Below are positions 26,147-34,040 of a stretch of DNA of 64,000 bases, piece by piece. This DNA comes from Dethiosulfatibacter aminovorans DSM 17477 (GTDB lineage: Bacteria > Bacillota > Clostridia > Tissierellales > Dethiosulfatibacteraceae), in NCBI RefSeq assembly GCF_900142005.1, contig NZ_FQZL01000010.1, forward strand, positions 1 to 64,000, written 5' to 3'. Position 1 is the first letter of the stretch. Each line of letters begins with the position of its first letter. Position numbers and translations under genes: made by a program. The notes beneath the pieces are model-generated. The model saw nothing but the letters and a program-made list of their open reading frames with translations, was not told where the DNA came from and did no database searches.

Positions 26147-26177
26147 AAACTGGAGAGATATTACCTCCAGTTTTTTT
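26147..26177. terminator. Bidirectional terminator between srtB and GerMN gene
   Basis: AAAACTGGAG / CTCCAGTTTT stem with runs of A on the left and T on the right, between convergent genes. Confidence 0.88.
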
Positions 26178-26181
26178 AATA

Positions 26182-27540
26182 TTATTCTGTTGCACCTTCT
26201 AATTTGATAATCTCATCTGCATAGGGGTTGATATTATTCTTCGGATAGATTGTCACCCCTGCAGAATATGATCCTATGTCGGTGATGTTTTCGTTGAAGG
26301 TGCTGATATAGATGCTGTCTATTCCACTTATGCTTGAGAAGGAATAGATCATCGATTCCATCATCATGTTAAGCTTGTCTTCACTGTAGTTGTCTAAGCT
26401 TACATCGCTGTTGAACAGTATGTTAACCGACGAACCGCTTATTTCATATGAGAAGCTTACATTTTTGGGCATTGACGCAAGTCCCGTCATGTTTCCATTT
26501 TTCATGTTTTCAACCATGAGGTCGATTTTTTCTCTTGTACCCAGTCCCTGGTTGTTTAAAAGGTTGAAATCAGCCAGCAGGTACCTTTCTCCTGCTATGA
26601 CGGGAAGATAGACCTTGTCGGTATTGTAATATTGTATGGAACTTCCTATTTGATGGCTTCCGAAGTACTCTTCAACAACGTAATTGTCAACTGTGAATCG
26701 CACCCTTTCGACATAGCCGATGCCCATATATGATTTTACAAAGGCCCAGTATGCATTATCTGACGTATTGTTGTTGCTGTATATGGGGTCGCTTCCCTTG
26801 ACATCTATATATACTATTCCATCCTGGAAGACAAGGTAGTTTACGGCACCTGTAGGATTTTTTAGTGAATATGCTGAATGATTTCTTGTATATGCTGACT
26901 CTATAAGTCGGTACTCGTAAACATCAACAGCATTTTCTATGAATTCCGATATCGGGAGCAATACATCATCATCATTGGCAAGGTAGAATGTTATGCCTCT
27001 TGTGTTTTCAGGAGGTACATCCATAGCTGCAATATACTTCCTGTCCTGGGTATAGGTTACATTCACCTCTATGTTTTCATTCTTGAGCTCATAGATCTTT
27101 GGAGTGATTACAAGCTTGTACTGGCCGTCAGGCAGTGAATAATCCCTCTGATTGATGCTGATTGTTGAAATGATAGGATTATCCTTGTCCAGCAGGTACT
27201 TGTTGTTGGAGAAATGAACCGATGAAACCATCTTTGCATCGATTCCTGATTGTACAAGGCCGTTGTCATTCAGGACATCAATGCTGAAGAGTGTGTCCTC
27301 GGACAATGAAAGCTCCATTGCTCCGCTGTAGAATATTTCAAGTATCAGTGAATCAGGATCTGTGAAGGCATAGCCTGAGTTGGATTTGAAATTGACAACA
27401 TTGGGATTGTAGGAAATATCCTCTCCGTTGTCACTTATATTTATTGTCGAGCTGTAGTCTATGGGAGACAGGAACAGCGGCATTGTAGATGTGCAAAAAA
27501 CTATCATTAAAAGCAAAAATATATTAATTAAAGGTTTCAT
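26182..27540 (-). CDS. GerMN-domain secreted protein
   Basis: 452 residues with an N-terminal signal or anchor segment (hydrophobic residues 5-22). The C-terminal part (TREKIDLMVENMKNGN, SFSYEISGSSVNILFNSDV, IDSIYISTFN) matches the GerMN domain first seen in the spore germination protein GerM, and the segment near residues 185-300 may be a second copy. GerM-type proteins sit in the cell envelope and help engulfment or germination complexes. It is a single gene convergent to the sortase and divergent from rlmD. A sporulation role is inference. Confidence 0.72.
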   Translation of the reverse strand: MKPLINIFLLLMIVFCTSTMPLFLSPIDYSSTINISDNGEDISYNPNVVNFKSNSGYAFTDPDSLILEIFYSGAMELSLSEDTLFSIDVLNDNGLVQSGIDAKMVSSVHFSNNKYLLDKDNPIISTISINQRDYSLPDGQYKLVITPKIYELKNENIEVNVTYTQDRKYIAAMDVPPENTRGITFYLANDDDVLLPISEFIENAVDVYEYRLIESAYTRNHSAYSLKNPTGAVNYLVFQDGIVYIDVKGSDPIYSNNNTSDNAYWAFVKSYMGIGYVERVRFTVDNYVVEEYFGSHQIGSSIQYYNTDKVYLPVIAGERYLLADFNLLNNQGLGTREKIDLMVENMKNGNMTGLASMPKNVSFSYEISGSSVNILFNSDVSLDNYSEDKLNMMMESMIYSFSSISGIDSIYISTFNENITDIGSYSAGVTIYPKNNINPYADEIIKLEGATE

Positions 27541-27665
27541 TTTATTTTCCTCTCTGTTTGACTTCTTTTATTATATAATAGGAAAATAAAAAAATAAACT
27601 TATTTATCAATTATTGATGATATAATATAATGATTACTTGAAATAATAAAAATCCGGAGAATGAA

Positions 27666-29036
27666 ATGCAAGAAAATGTAGAATTTAAAGTAAACGATAT
27701 AATGGAAGTTGAAATAGTGGACATCAATCACAGAGGACAGGGAGTGGCAAGAATCGACGGTTTTGTCGTGTTTGTGGACGACCTGATCATGGGTGATGAA
27801 GCAAGAATAAGGATAATTGAAAAGAAGAAGAACTATGGTGTAGGCAAACTGGTTGAGCTTACTAAAAAGTCAGAGTATAGAACAGAACCCCAGTGCAAAT
27901 ACTTCTGGGAATGCGGCGGGTGCCAGACTATGCACATTGTTTATGATAAGCAGCTTGAATACAAGAAGAACAGGGTGGAGTCGGAAATCAGAAAGGCAAT
28001 AGGTGAAAACGACATAAAGATAAACGAAACCCTGGGAATGGAAAATCCTTACAGATACAGAAACAAGGGATCCTTCCCCGTTGCCAGGCACAGGGGGAAT
28101 GTAGCAATAGGTGCATACAAGCTGGGTACCCATGATATTGTGGATCTTGACAAATGCATTATACAGCATGAGGCGGCAGACAGGATAGTCAACACCTTCA
28201 GGACCTTGATGGAAGTTTTGAAGCTGGAGCCCTATGATGAGATAGCCCACAAGGGACTGGTGAAGCACCTCATGATAAGGAGCAACAGGAAGAATGAAAT
28301 TATGCTTATAATCGTAACTTCAAAGAACAAGCTTCCGAACAAGAGTGAAATAATTGGAAAGCTCCTGGAGGAAATTCCTGAAATTAAATCCATAGTTCTC
28401 AATGTAAATGAAAGACAGACCAATGTAATTCTCGGGAACAAGAACAAGGTGATTTATGGAAAGCCTGTACTGAAGGACTGGATATATGATCTTGAATTTT
28501 CAATATCGCCCCATTCCTTTTTCCAGGTGAATCCTTTCCAGACTGAGGTGCTCTACAGCAAGGCTCTAGAATATGCAGAGCTTGATGAAGACAAGGTGGT
28601 ATACGACATTTACTGCGGAATCGGTACAATCTCACTGGCTGCTGCCAGGAAATCAAAACATGTCTACGGAATTGAAATAGTACAGGCGGCAATAGATGAT
28701 GCAAAGAAGAATGCAGTAAAGAACACGATTGAAAATGCGGATTTCTACTGCGGCAAGGCGGAGGATGTATTTCCGAAGCTTCACAGCCAGGGAATAGATG
28801 CAGACATAGTCATTGTGGATCCCCCAAGAAAGGGATGTGAGAAGTCGGTCCTTGAAACGATAATCACAATGAAACCTGAAAAGGTTGTGTATGTGTCCTG
28901 CAATCCTTCAACTCTTGCCAGGGACCTTAAGATACTTGGTGATGGTGGATATGAAATACTTGAAGTTCAGCCTGTCGATATGTTCCCCCACGGGACCCAT
29001 GTGGAGTGTGTCGTGAAGCTAGAATGCAGGCACTGA
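27666..29036 (+). CDS. rlmD: 23S rRNA (uracil-C5)-methyltransferase, RlmD/TrmA family
   Basis: 456 residues. An N-terminal TRAM domain (residues 5-65) is followed by an iron-sulfur cysteine set (C-KYFWECGGCQ near residue 77) and the SAM-dependent methyltransferase domain: FFQVNPFQTEVLY, VYDIYCGIGTISL (SAM site), VDPPRKGCEKS and VYVSCNPSTLARDL (catalytic Cys). It methylates uracil C5 in 23S rRNA; Bacillota often have one RlmCD enzyme for two sites. It is a single gene with AT-rich promoter sequence around 27605-27635. Confidence 0.92.
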   Translation: MQENVEFKVNDIMEVEIVDINHRGQGVARIDGFVVFVDDLIMGDEARIRIIEKKKNYGVGKLVELTKKSEYRTEPQCKYFWECGGCQTMHIVYDKQLEYKKNRVESEIRKAIGENDIKINETLGMENPYRYRNKGSFPVARHRGNVAIGAYKLGTHDIVDLDKCIIQHEAADRIVNTFRTLMEVLKLEPYDEIAHKGLVKHLMIRSNRKNEIMLIIVTSKNKLPNKSEIIGKLLEEIPEIKSIVLNVNERQTNVILGNKNKVIYGKPVLKDWIYDLEFSISPHSFFQVNPFQTEVLYSKALEYAELDEDKVVYDIYCGIGTISLAAARKSKHVYGIEIVQAAIDDAKKNAVKNTIENADFYCGKAEDVFPKLHSQGIDADIVIVDPPRKGCEKSVLETIITMKPEKVVYVSCNPSTLARDLKILGDGGYEILEVQPVDMFPHGTHVECVVKLECRH

Positions 29037-29079
29037 GCTGGTTATAAGGAACTATGGCATCAAAGGAGCGTGAGAGTTT

Positions 29080-29517
29080 ATGAAAAAATTGATTATATGC
29101 CCGAAAGCATCAGGGAATACCTACAAGGTATGCTGCCATATATCGGGTAATACAGATGTGAATATCCTAATTGTTAATGAATCAACGAAAATTGATTTCT
29201 CGGATTATGATACCATCATCCTATCTTCTGGTATATATGGTGGTCATGTTCATAAAAACATACTTCGATTGATACGCAGTGACCAAATGGACTCTATCAA
29301 GACAGATGCCAAAATCTGCTTGTTTTTTACTTGGATCGGCAGGGGACATTCAGACATGGATGCTTTCAACGAAATAAATCAACTCTTAAATAAAAAAGGC
29401 ATAAAACTCGATAATAGTTACATGAAATGTTTTGGGAGCGCTATGGGAATAATAAGAAAATCGCACCCCAACGAAGAAGATCTTAAAAATGTTTTATTGT
29501 GGGTGAATAAGTTATAA
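29080..29517 (+). CDS. Flavodoxin family protein
   Basis: 145 residues. The N-terminal stretch KKLIICPKASGNTYKVC has the position of the FMN-phosphate loop of flavodoxins (usually SxTGNT; here ASGNT). SSGIYGGHVHKNI near 50 and FFTWIGRG near 90 fit the second and third flavin loops. It resembles short flavodoxin-like proteins of anaerobes. It starts 43 bases behind rlmD, but its electron partner is not indicated by context. Confidence 0.75.
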   Translation: MKKLIICPKASGNTYKVCCHISGNTDVNILIVNESTKIDFSDYDTIILSSGIYGGHVHKNILRLIRSDQMDSIKTDAKICLFFTWIGRGHSDMDAFNEINQLLNKKGIKLDNSYMKCFGSAMGIIRKSHPNEEDLKNVLLWVNKL

Positions 29518-30044
29518 CTGGAAAGGCTGTTTAAAGCAAAAATAAATATTGAATTTTTATTGTAATCCTCAATCTACAGGCGTATAATTTTCATAGGGTA
29601 GATATTTTGGGGAAAAGTTAAGATTGATAGCAATGGCGATATCTGTCCGCGGGTATCGCTATAATTTATTTTTTGATTAATTTCTTAAAAAGTGTAACAA
29701 ATCATCTACCTGATTTGTTATTTATTATGAAGGAAGGTATGATCATAACCGAATGAGATAAGGTGATGCTTTTCTGGTACAATGAAGTTTTATCAACATG
29801 TTTTTATAGGTCGGAAGAAGTAACTGAAATAGAATAAGATCAAGTAAAATTGGAAGGACTGGAAAATGACTATATTTGAGCAAAGGAGTAGATTTAAGTG
29901 AATAAGAAACATATTTATTCCATGCCTGTAACAACAAGGGAGGAAGCGGTGGAAATAGCAGATAGGTTGCAGCACTGGAATGGAAAGGTCAATTAAAGTA
30001 TCGGAATGTTATTTGCTATATTATTTAGAATAAGGGGTTTTATT
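29518..30044 (+). other. Intergenic region with hairpins and micro-ORFs
   Basis: Two inverted repeats are visible: GCGATA/TATCGC (29631-29661) and AACAAATC/GATTTGTT (29696-29719), the latter perhaps a weak terminator. Overlapping tiny ORFs at 29866-29901 (MTIFEQRSRFK) and 29899-29997 (GTG start, 32 codons, VTTREEAVEIADRLQHW) have a ribosome-like site before them, but I recognise no family; they look like gene remnants. Confidence 0.35.
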
Positions 30045-30593
30045 ATGAATGAATATATTGATACTGCCTGTCCCAAATGTGGAGAATTATATTTACCGGG
30101 GGACTTATTTTGCAGTAAATGCGGTTATGAATTTAACCTGGTTGAAAAGAATGAAAACGAGAAGCAGTATATAGGCAAAAATAGTCAATATTATAGCAAT
30201 AAGTTTTTTGAGATGAGGGTTGTTCATAAAGATACTAGTTGGAATTGGGCTGCATTCTTATTCCCGGCATACTGGTGTATTTATCGAAAAATGTACTTCT
30301 ATGGTTTTGGTCTCCTGCTCCTTCAATATGTGCTTAAGTTTGCATTTTTATTTGGAAATATAATGAATGTAGCGATTGGAATTGCTTTTGGAGTCTATGC
30401 TAATCACATATATATGCAGCATGTTGAACAACTGGTTGATAAGCATCAAGTTTTGGAAGAAGACCAAAAGAAGAAACACATCAATCAGTATGGCGGAGTC
30501 AACTTGGTAGCGCTCATAGCTGTTATTGTTGGAACATTTTCATTAGCAGTAGCAGCAGTCTTACTCGGATTTGAAATATATTCTTTATGTTGA
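30045..30593 (+). CDS. Zinc-ribbon DUF2628 membrane protein
   Basis: 182 residues. The N-terminus has a zinc ribbon (CPKCGELYLPGDLFCSKCG, residues 8-26). NWAAFLFPAYWCIYRKMYFY near residue 65 is the hallmark of DUF2628, followed by two or three membrane segments. AGGGG (30033-30037) supports ATG 30045. Function is unknown; such proteins occur widely in Bacillota, often in accessory regions. Confidence 0.75.
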   Translation: MNEYIDTACPKCGELYLPGDLFCSKCGYEFNLVEKNENEKQYIGKNSQYYSNKFFEMRVVHKDTSWNWAAFLFPAYWCIYRKMYFYGFGLLLLQYVLKFAFLFGNIMNVAIGIAFGVYANHIYMQHVEQLVDKHQVLEEDQKKKHINQYGGVNLVALIAVIVGTFSLAVAAVLLGFEIYSLC

Positions 30594-30607
30594 TCTTGTG
30601 CAAAAAC

Positions 30608-30636
30608 TTTACAATGCACGTGTTATGCAATATAAT
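30608..30636 (+). promoter_or_regulatory. Toxin-antitoxin promoter
   Basis: TTTACA (30608-30613) and TATAAT (30631-30636) with 17-base spacing. The antitoxin probably represses here, as in other RelB-type operons, but no clear operator dyad stands out. Confidence 0.65.
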
Positions 30637-30676
30637 ATAAGTGTATAAATGATATTTTAGAAAGGAGTTGGAGTTT

Positions 30677-30958
30677 ATGTCTACTAAAAACGTTACGATT
30701 CGAATGGACGAAGAATTGAAAGAAGCATCTGAAAAATTGTTTGAAGCTCTTGGTTTCAATATGACTACTGCAATAACTGCCTTTGTAAAACAAGCGGTTA
30801 GAGAGCAAAGAATTCCATTTGAAATTAGTTTAAATACACCAAATATGCAAACGGTTCAAGCTATCTTGGAAAGCGAGCGTCTACTGAAAGATTCTGCAGC
30901 CAAAAGATTTTCAAGTATGGAAGACTTGATTAAGGATCTTGAAGATGATGAAATATGA
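30677..30958 (+). CDS. RelB/DinJ family antitoxin
   Basis: 93 residues. The N-terminus TKNVTIRMDEELKEASEKLF is the ribbon-helix-helix DNA-binding fold typical of RelB/DinJ, and the tail wraps the toxin. AAAGGAG is 9 bases before ATG 30677; the earlier in-frame TTG at 30668 abuts the Shine-Dalgarno. It overlaps the toxin gene by 14 bases. Confidence 0.9.
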   Translation: MSTKNVTIRMDEELKEASEKLFEALGFNMTTAITAFVKQAVREQRIPFEISLNTPNMQTVQAILESERLLKDSAAKRFSSMEDLIKDLEDDEI

Positions 30959-31223
30959 AATCATAAGAACAGCTCAATTTAAAAAGGACTATAAGTTATC
31001 AAAAAAACGTGGAAAAGACTTAAACATGTTATTGAAGGCAATTGAGATGTTAGCAAATGGGAAAAAATTACCTGAAAAATTTAAAGATCACCAATTATCT
31101 GGAGGATACATTGGCTATCGGGAATGTCATATCCAACCGGATTGGCTGCTTATTTATAAGTTGACAGAAAAAGAGTTGGTTTTGACCTTAACAAGGACCG
31201 GGACACATAGCGATTTGTTTTAA
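30945..31223 (+). CDS. YafQ-family mRNA interferase toxin
   Basis: 92 residues of the RelE/YafQ fold, a ribosome-dependent ribonuclease. All expected YafQ active-site elements are there: KDHQLSGGY, ECHIQPDWLLIYK and TRTGTHSDLF, covering the catalytic His and Asp residues. AAGGA (30932-30936) is 8 bases before ATG 30945; ATG 30948 is an alternative. Co-translated with its antitoxin. Confidence 0.92.
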   Translation: MMKYEIIRTAQFKKDYKLSKKRGKDLNMLLKAIEMLANGKKLPEKFKDHQLSGGYIGYRECHIQPDWLLIYKLTEKELVLTLTRTGTHSDLF

Positions 31224-31260
31224 AGATGCACTATGTTGATTAGGGATACCAATAGACTAT

Positions 31261-31296
31261 CTGCGACCTCCACGCCACACATGTTGAGACTGTTTG
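31261..31296 (+). repeat. Dispersed 36-nt repeat, copy A
   Basis: Begins CTGCGACC and aligns without gaps to 32796-32831 and 33796-33831; the core CCACACATGT is part of an inverted repeat in the family. Confidence 0.6.
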
Positions 31297-31342
31297 TAAG
31301 CTTAAACTAGCATTATAAATAATAATTGAATGTAATTTCAAA

Positions 31343-31375
31343 TTCTGAGGAAAGTTTTTTACTCAGAATTTTTTT
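31343..31375 (+). terminator. Terminator of the toxin-antitoxin operon
   Basis: TTCTGAG/CTCAGAA stem followed by seven T. Confidence 0.8.
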
Positions 31376-31557
31376 ACTTGAAATTTTGATTTTCTTCCCT
31401 TTATTGAATACAATTTAGCATGATTAGTTTATACTATTGGCAAAAGTGTTTTAAAGAGTGAAAAACACAAAAAATATAAAGTTTTCACTCTTCTAATGAA
31501 AAGTTTTATTGAAAACGTGTTTTAATTTTATTATAATGATAATAAAGAGGTGGAATT

Positions 31558-32775
31558 ATGATTGAACGAAAGCAATATTATGATGCGATAAGCGGTTTTA
31601 TTAATAAACCAATTATTAAGATAATAACTGGGATTAGGCGTTCTGGAAAGTCGACGTTTTTAAGAATGTTACAACAGCATTTAGTTGAGAATGGTGTTTC
31701 CGAGAATCAAATTTTATATATAAACTTTGAAAGTTTTAGATTTATGGACATTCGAGATTCAAGAGCATTATACAAGCATGTAATTGACAATATTGATTCT
31801 AAGCAGAAGTCATATTTGTTCTTTGATGAAATTCAGATTGTTGAAAATTGGGAGGAAGCGGTTAATTCGTTTCTAGTTGATTTGGAAACAGATATTTACG
31901 TAACGGGTTCAAATTCAAATATGTTATCGTCTGAGTTGTCAACATTGCTAACTGGGAGATATGTTCAAATAAGAATGCAACCACTTGTATTTAGTGAATT
32001 CCTAAAGTTTCATGAATCTGAAATAAAAAGCAAAAGCATAGATGATTTGTTATTGACTTTTATAAGAAGAGGTGGATTTCCATCAATACATTCTGTAGAT
32101 TATGAAGAAAGAGATGCTTTTACATTGATTGGTGACATTTATGATTCGATTGTTTTAAGAGATGCAGTTGAACGGTTTAAAATTAAGAATGTTGAGCTTC
32201 TTGATCGAATACTCAGATTTGTAATGGATAACATAGGTAACACTTTTTCAGCAAAAAAAATTGCAGATTATTTTAAAAGTCAGCAAAGAGCTGTGAATCA
32301 GAATACTGTGTATAACTATCTTGATGCACTTGAGAGTACATTTTTGATCAACCGTGTGAATCGGTTTGATTTACATGGTAAAGAAATATTGAAAACGCAG
32401 GAAAAATTTTACTTAGCAGATCAAGGAATTATTCATTCGATACTTGGATACAATGATAGAAATATACCTGGAATATTAGAGAATATTGTATATAATGAAT
32501 TAATATTTAGAGGTTATTCAGTAAATATTGGTAAACTTAAGGATAAGGAAATTGATTTTGTTGCTTCTAAGGGGAACCAGCGAGTTTATTTACAAGTAAC
32601 TTATAAGATGGAAATTGAAAGCACAATTAATAGAGAATTTGGACCACTAATAGCTATTGATGACCATTATCCCAAATATGTCATTTCAATGGACAATTTT
32701 TTCAATGATAATATCAAAGGTGTAAGACATATGGCACTTGCTCAATTTTTGACTACAGATAATTGGGAAAAATAG
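31558..32775 (+). CDS. AAA ATPase with DUF4143 domain
   Basis: 405 residues. GIRRSGKST near residue 26 is the Walker A, and YLFFDEIQIVENW near 88 the Walker B of the AAA_14 family; VTGSNSNMLSSELSTLLTGR is the typical sensor segment. The C-terminal half is DUF4143, with a nuclease-like pattern (NELIFRGY...KDKEIDFVA...YLQVTYKM). Such proteins are common in anaerobes' accessory DNA and are of unknown role; the PD-(D/E)XK-like pattern is inferred from EIDFVA followed by QVTY. RBS AGAGGTGG precedes the ATG. Confidence 0.88.
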   Translation: MIERKQYYDAISGFINKPIIKIITGIRRSGKSTFLRMLQQHLVENGVSENQILYINFESFRFMDIRDSRALYKHVIDNIDSKQKSYLFFDEIQIVENWEEAVNSFLVDLETDIYVTGSNSNMLSSELSTLLTGRYVQIRMQPLVFSEFLKFHESEIKSKSIDDLLLTFIRRGGFPSIHSVDYEERDAFTLIGDIYDSIVLRDAVERFKIKNVELLDRILRFVMDNIGNTFSAKKIADYFKSQQRAVNQNTVYNYLDALESTFLINRVNRFDLHGKEILKTQEKFYLADQGIIHSILGYNDRNIPGILENIVYNELIFRGYSVNIGKLKDKEIDFVASKGNQRVYLQVTYKMEIESTINREFGPLIAIDDHYPKYVISMDNFFNDNIKGVRHMALAQFLTTDNWEK

Positions 32776-32795
32776 AATTACATCATAATAAAGTT

Positions 32796-32831
32796 CTGCG
32801 ACCTGGTTACTACACATGTGGAAAGTGTTAG
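32796..32831 (+). repeat. Dispersed 36-nt repeat, copy B
   Basis: CTGCGACC start and ACATGTGGAAAGTGTTA end; shares the 3' half with copy C. Confidence 0.6.
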
Positions 32832-32888
32832 TGTTCTTCGAAAGTGTTAATATTAGCAGTGTTAGGTGACTTGAATACAATAAGTACA

Positions 32889-33000
32889 CCTACTTGCAAA
32901 TTCTCTGGATATTTTCATCCCAAGGAGAATATTCTTCAAGGAATTCCGGAGCCAATCAGAGAAGTTCCTTAATGATATGATTCAAGTATTTGTCGAAGAC
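32889..33000 (-). pseudogene. Decayed coding fragment, possibly transposase C-terminus
   Basis: On the minus strand the frame reads VFDKYLNHIIKELL, a TGA, then LAPEFLEEYSPWDENIQR and a terminal stop. The pattern FLEEYSPW plus a terminal Cys recalls the C-terminus of IS66-type transposases, but this is only a resemblance. The internal stop marks it as non-functional. Confidence 0.35.
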
Positions 33001-33002
33001 AA

Positions 33003-33130
33003 TTAGAGTTGAATTCCATATTTCTTTATTTTCCGATAAACGTTAGAAAGGTCAAGCTTTAAAACTTAAGCTACTTTAGTTGAGTTAGAAAGCTCGTTTT
33101 GAATATACATATTTTGAACTATTGTTCAAA
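33003..33130 (-). pseudogene. Remnant of a sigma-54-type regulator (Fis-like HTH end)
   Basis: On the minus strand: NELSNSTKVA, a TAA stop, then VLKLDLSNVYRKIKKYGIQL and a terminal stop. This is the pattern of the C-terminal Fis-type helix-turn-helix of sigma-54-dependent activators (STxxVAxxLxxSxxTVxRKxKKYGI). Only the last 40 or so codons survive, with a nonsense codon, so it is a relic. Confidence 0.55.
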
Positions 33131-33134
33131 ATAT
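33109..33134. promoter_or_regulatory. Perfect 11-bp inverted repeat (operator candidate)
   Basis: ATATTTTGAAC (33109-33119) and GTTCAAAATAT (33124-33134) around TATT. It covers the -35 box of the promoter at 33122-33150, a typical repressor position. Confidence 0.6.
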
Positions 33135-33150
33135 ATTGAAGTGTTATAAT
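33122..33150 (+). promoter_or_regulatory. Promoter of the small ORF at 33229
   Basis: TTGTTC (33122-33127), 17-base spacer, TATAAT (33145-33150). Confidence 0.6.
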
Positions 33151-33228
33151 CTAGCTAGGTATTGGAAGAAGGTTGAATAAACACACTTTTAAAATGACCG
33201 GGACAAAATATTAAAAGGAGGGACAAGC

Positions 33229-33546
33229 ATGAAGTTTTTAGTAACAAGTAGAATTAAAGACATGTTTTACACACTGCCTCCGGAAGTACAATTAGAACTG
33301 AATAAGGGAGCGGCAGCTTTCATAGAGAAATATCTAGACAATGGTAAATGCAAGGAAATTTACAATATGCCTGGCAAAAATATGTCAATGAGCATATGGG
33401 AAGGAGAAACAGGAGAGGAAATGGAACGAAGATTCGTTGAATTGTCCATATCAGCCTTCATGGAATATGAAGTAATTCTTCTTTCTGACTTTGAAGATAG
33501 TATAAAAAGAAACAATGAAGCATTGGAGCATATGCTTGTGAAATAA
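33229..33546 (+). CDS. Small uncharacterised protein, 105 aa
   Basis: I do not recognise the family with certainty. The size and the pattern (MKFLVTSRIKD at the start, a compact alpha/beta alternation, SISAFMEYEVILLSDFED near the end) recall muconolactone-isomerase-like or DUF3303-type ferredoxin-fold proteins. There are no cysteines and no membrane segment. AAAGGAGGG is 8 bases before the ATG, and the upstream dyad suggests a repressible promoter, so it is probably a real, regulated gene. Confidence 0.6.
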   Translation: MKFLVTSRIKDMFYTLPPEVQLELNKGAAAFIEKYLDNGKCKEIYNMPGKNMSMSIWEGETGEEMERRFVELSISAFMEYEVILLSDFEDSIKRNNEALEHMLVK

Positions 33547-33740
33547 ACTTATACATACGGTATTGAACACTATAACTTAATAGTTTCAACCTTTTTCCAT
33601 TTGATACAAATGATATTCTAATTAGATAAGATATGAATTTACAGGAAATAAGCATAAATTTCAATAAAGAGAATAATTAGAATAAAAAATGTTCGATAAA
33701 GCAATGTTAAGAATATATATTAGTCTCTGGTTGTAGACAA

Positions 33741-33770
33741 ACTACTTCAGATAATTGAGGTGGTTTTTTG
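33741..33770 (+). terminator. Terminator-like hairpin
   Basis: ACTACTTCA (33741-33749) with TGAGGTGGT (33756-33764), two G-U pairs, followed by TTTTTT. Confidence 0.65.
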
Positions 33771-33795
33771 TTGCAAAAATGATAATACTATGTAT

Positions 33796-33831
33796 CTGCG
33801 ACCACCATACCACATATTTGGAAAGTGTTAC
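33796..33831 (+). repeat. Dispersed 36-nt repeat, copy C
   Basis: CTGCGACCACCATACCACAT followed by ATTTGGAAAGTGTTAC; ungapped match to copies A and B. Confidence 0.6.
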
Positions 33832-33962
33832 ATTATTGATAAGAAAGAAGTGAGTTTTATCAAAGGGTTGAGAGGCTTGGATAAAAGACTACCAAAGGAA
33901 GAATTTAAAATGTTGCTAAATTTTGAATTTAAGGGGAAGGCGGTTGTAATTTAAGGATATTA

Positions 33963-33991
33963 TTGACAAAGAGCAGTTATATTATTAAACT
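33963..33991 (+). promoter_or_regulatory. Promoter of the YkgJ-like gene
   Basis: TTGACA (33963-33968), 17-base spacer, TAAACT (33986-33991), 50 bases before the start. Confidence 0.6.
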
Positions 33992-34040
33992 TATATGGAA
34001 TTGTTGAAGAAAGCTTGAAAATAAAGTGGGAGGTGATTAA

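Larger units (their letters stand above)
31224..31557 (+). other. Intergenic region with repeat copy A and dyad
   Basis: Holds the first copy of a 36-nt dispersed repeat (31261-31296), the toxin-antitoxin terminator (31343-31375), and a perfect inverted repeat AAGAGTGAAAA (31454-31464) / TTTTCACTCTT (31482-31492) 65 bases before the AAA ATPase, possibly its operator. Confidence 0.5.
32776..33228. other. Intergenic region with gene debris and operator
   Basis: Holds repeat copy B, two decayed minus-strand coding fragments (32889-33000 and 33003-33130), and the promoter/dyad of the next gene. Confidence 0.6.
33547..34040 (+). other. Intergenic region with terminator and repeat copy C
   Basis: Contains a terminator-like hairpin (33741-33770), repeat copy C (33796-33831) and the promoter of the next gene. 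A 64-codon frame across 33760-33954 is probably spurious because it starts inside the terminator. Confidence 0.5.

Noticed and set aside
29866..29997. Two micro-ORFs as genes
   Set aside because: Lengths of 11 and 32 codons with no recognisable family; kept only as possible remnants in the intergenic entry.
33760..33954. 64-codon frame (RGLDKRLPKEEF) as a gene
   Set aside because: It starts inside a terminator hairpin, spans a dispersed repeat copy, lacks a ribosome site and matches nothing I know.
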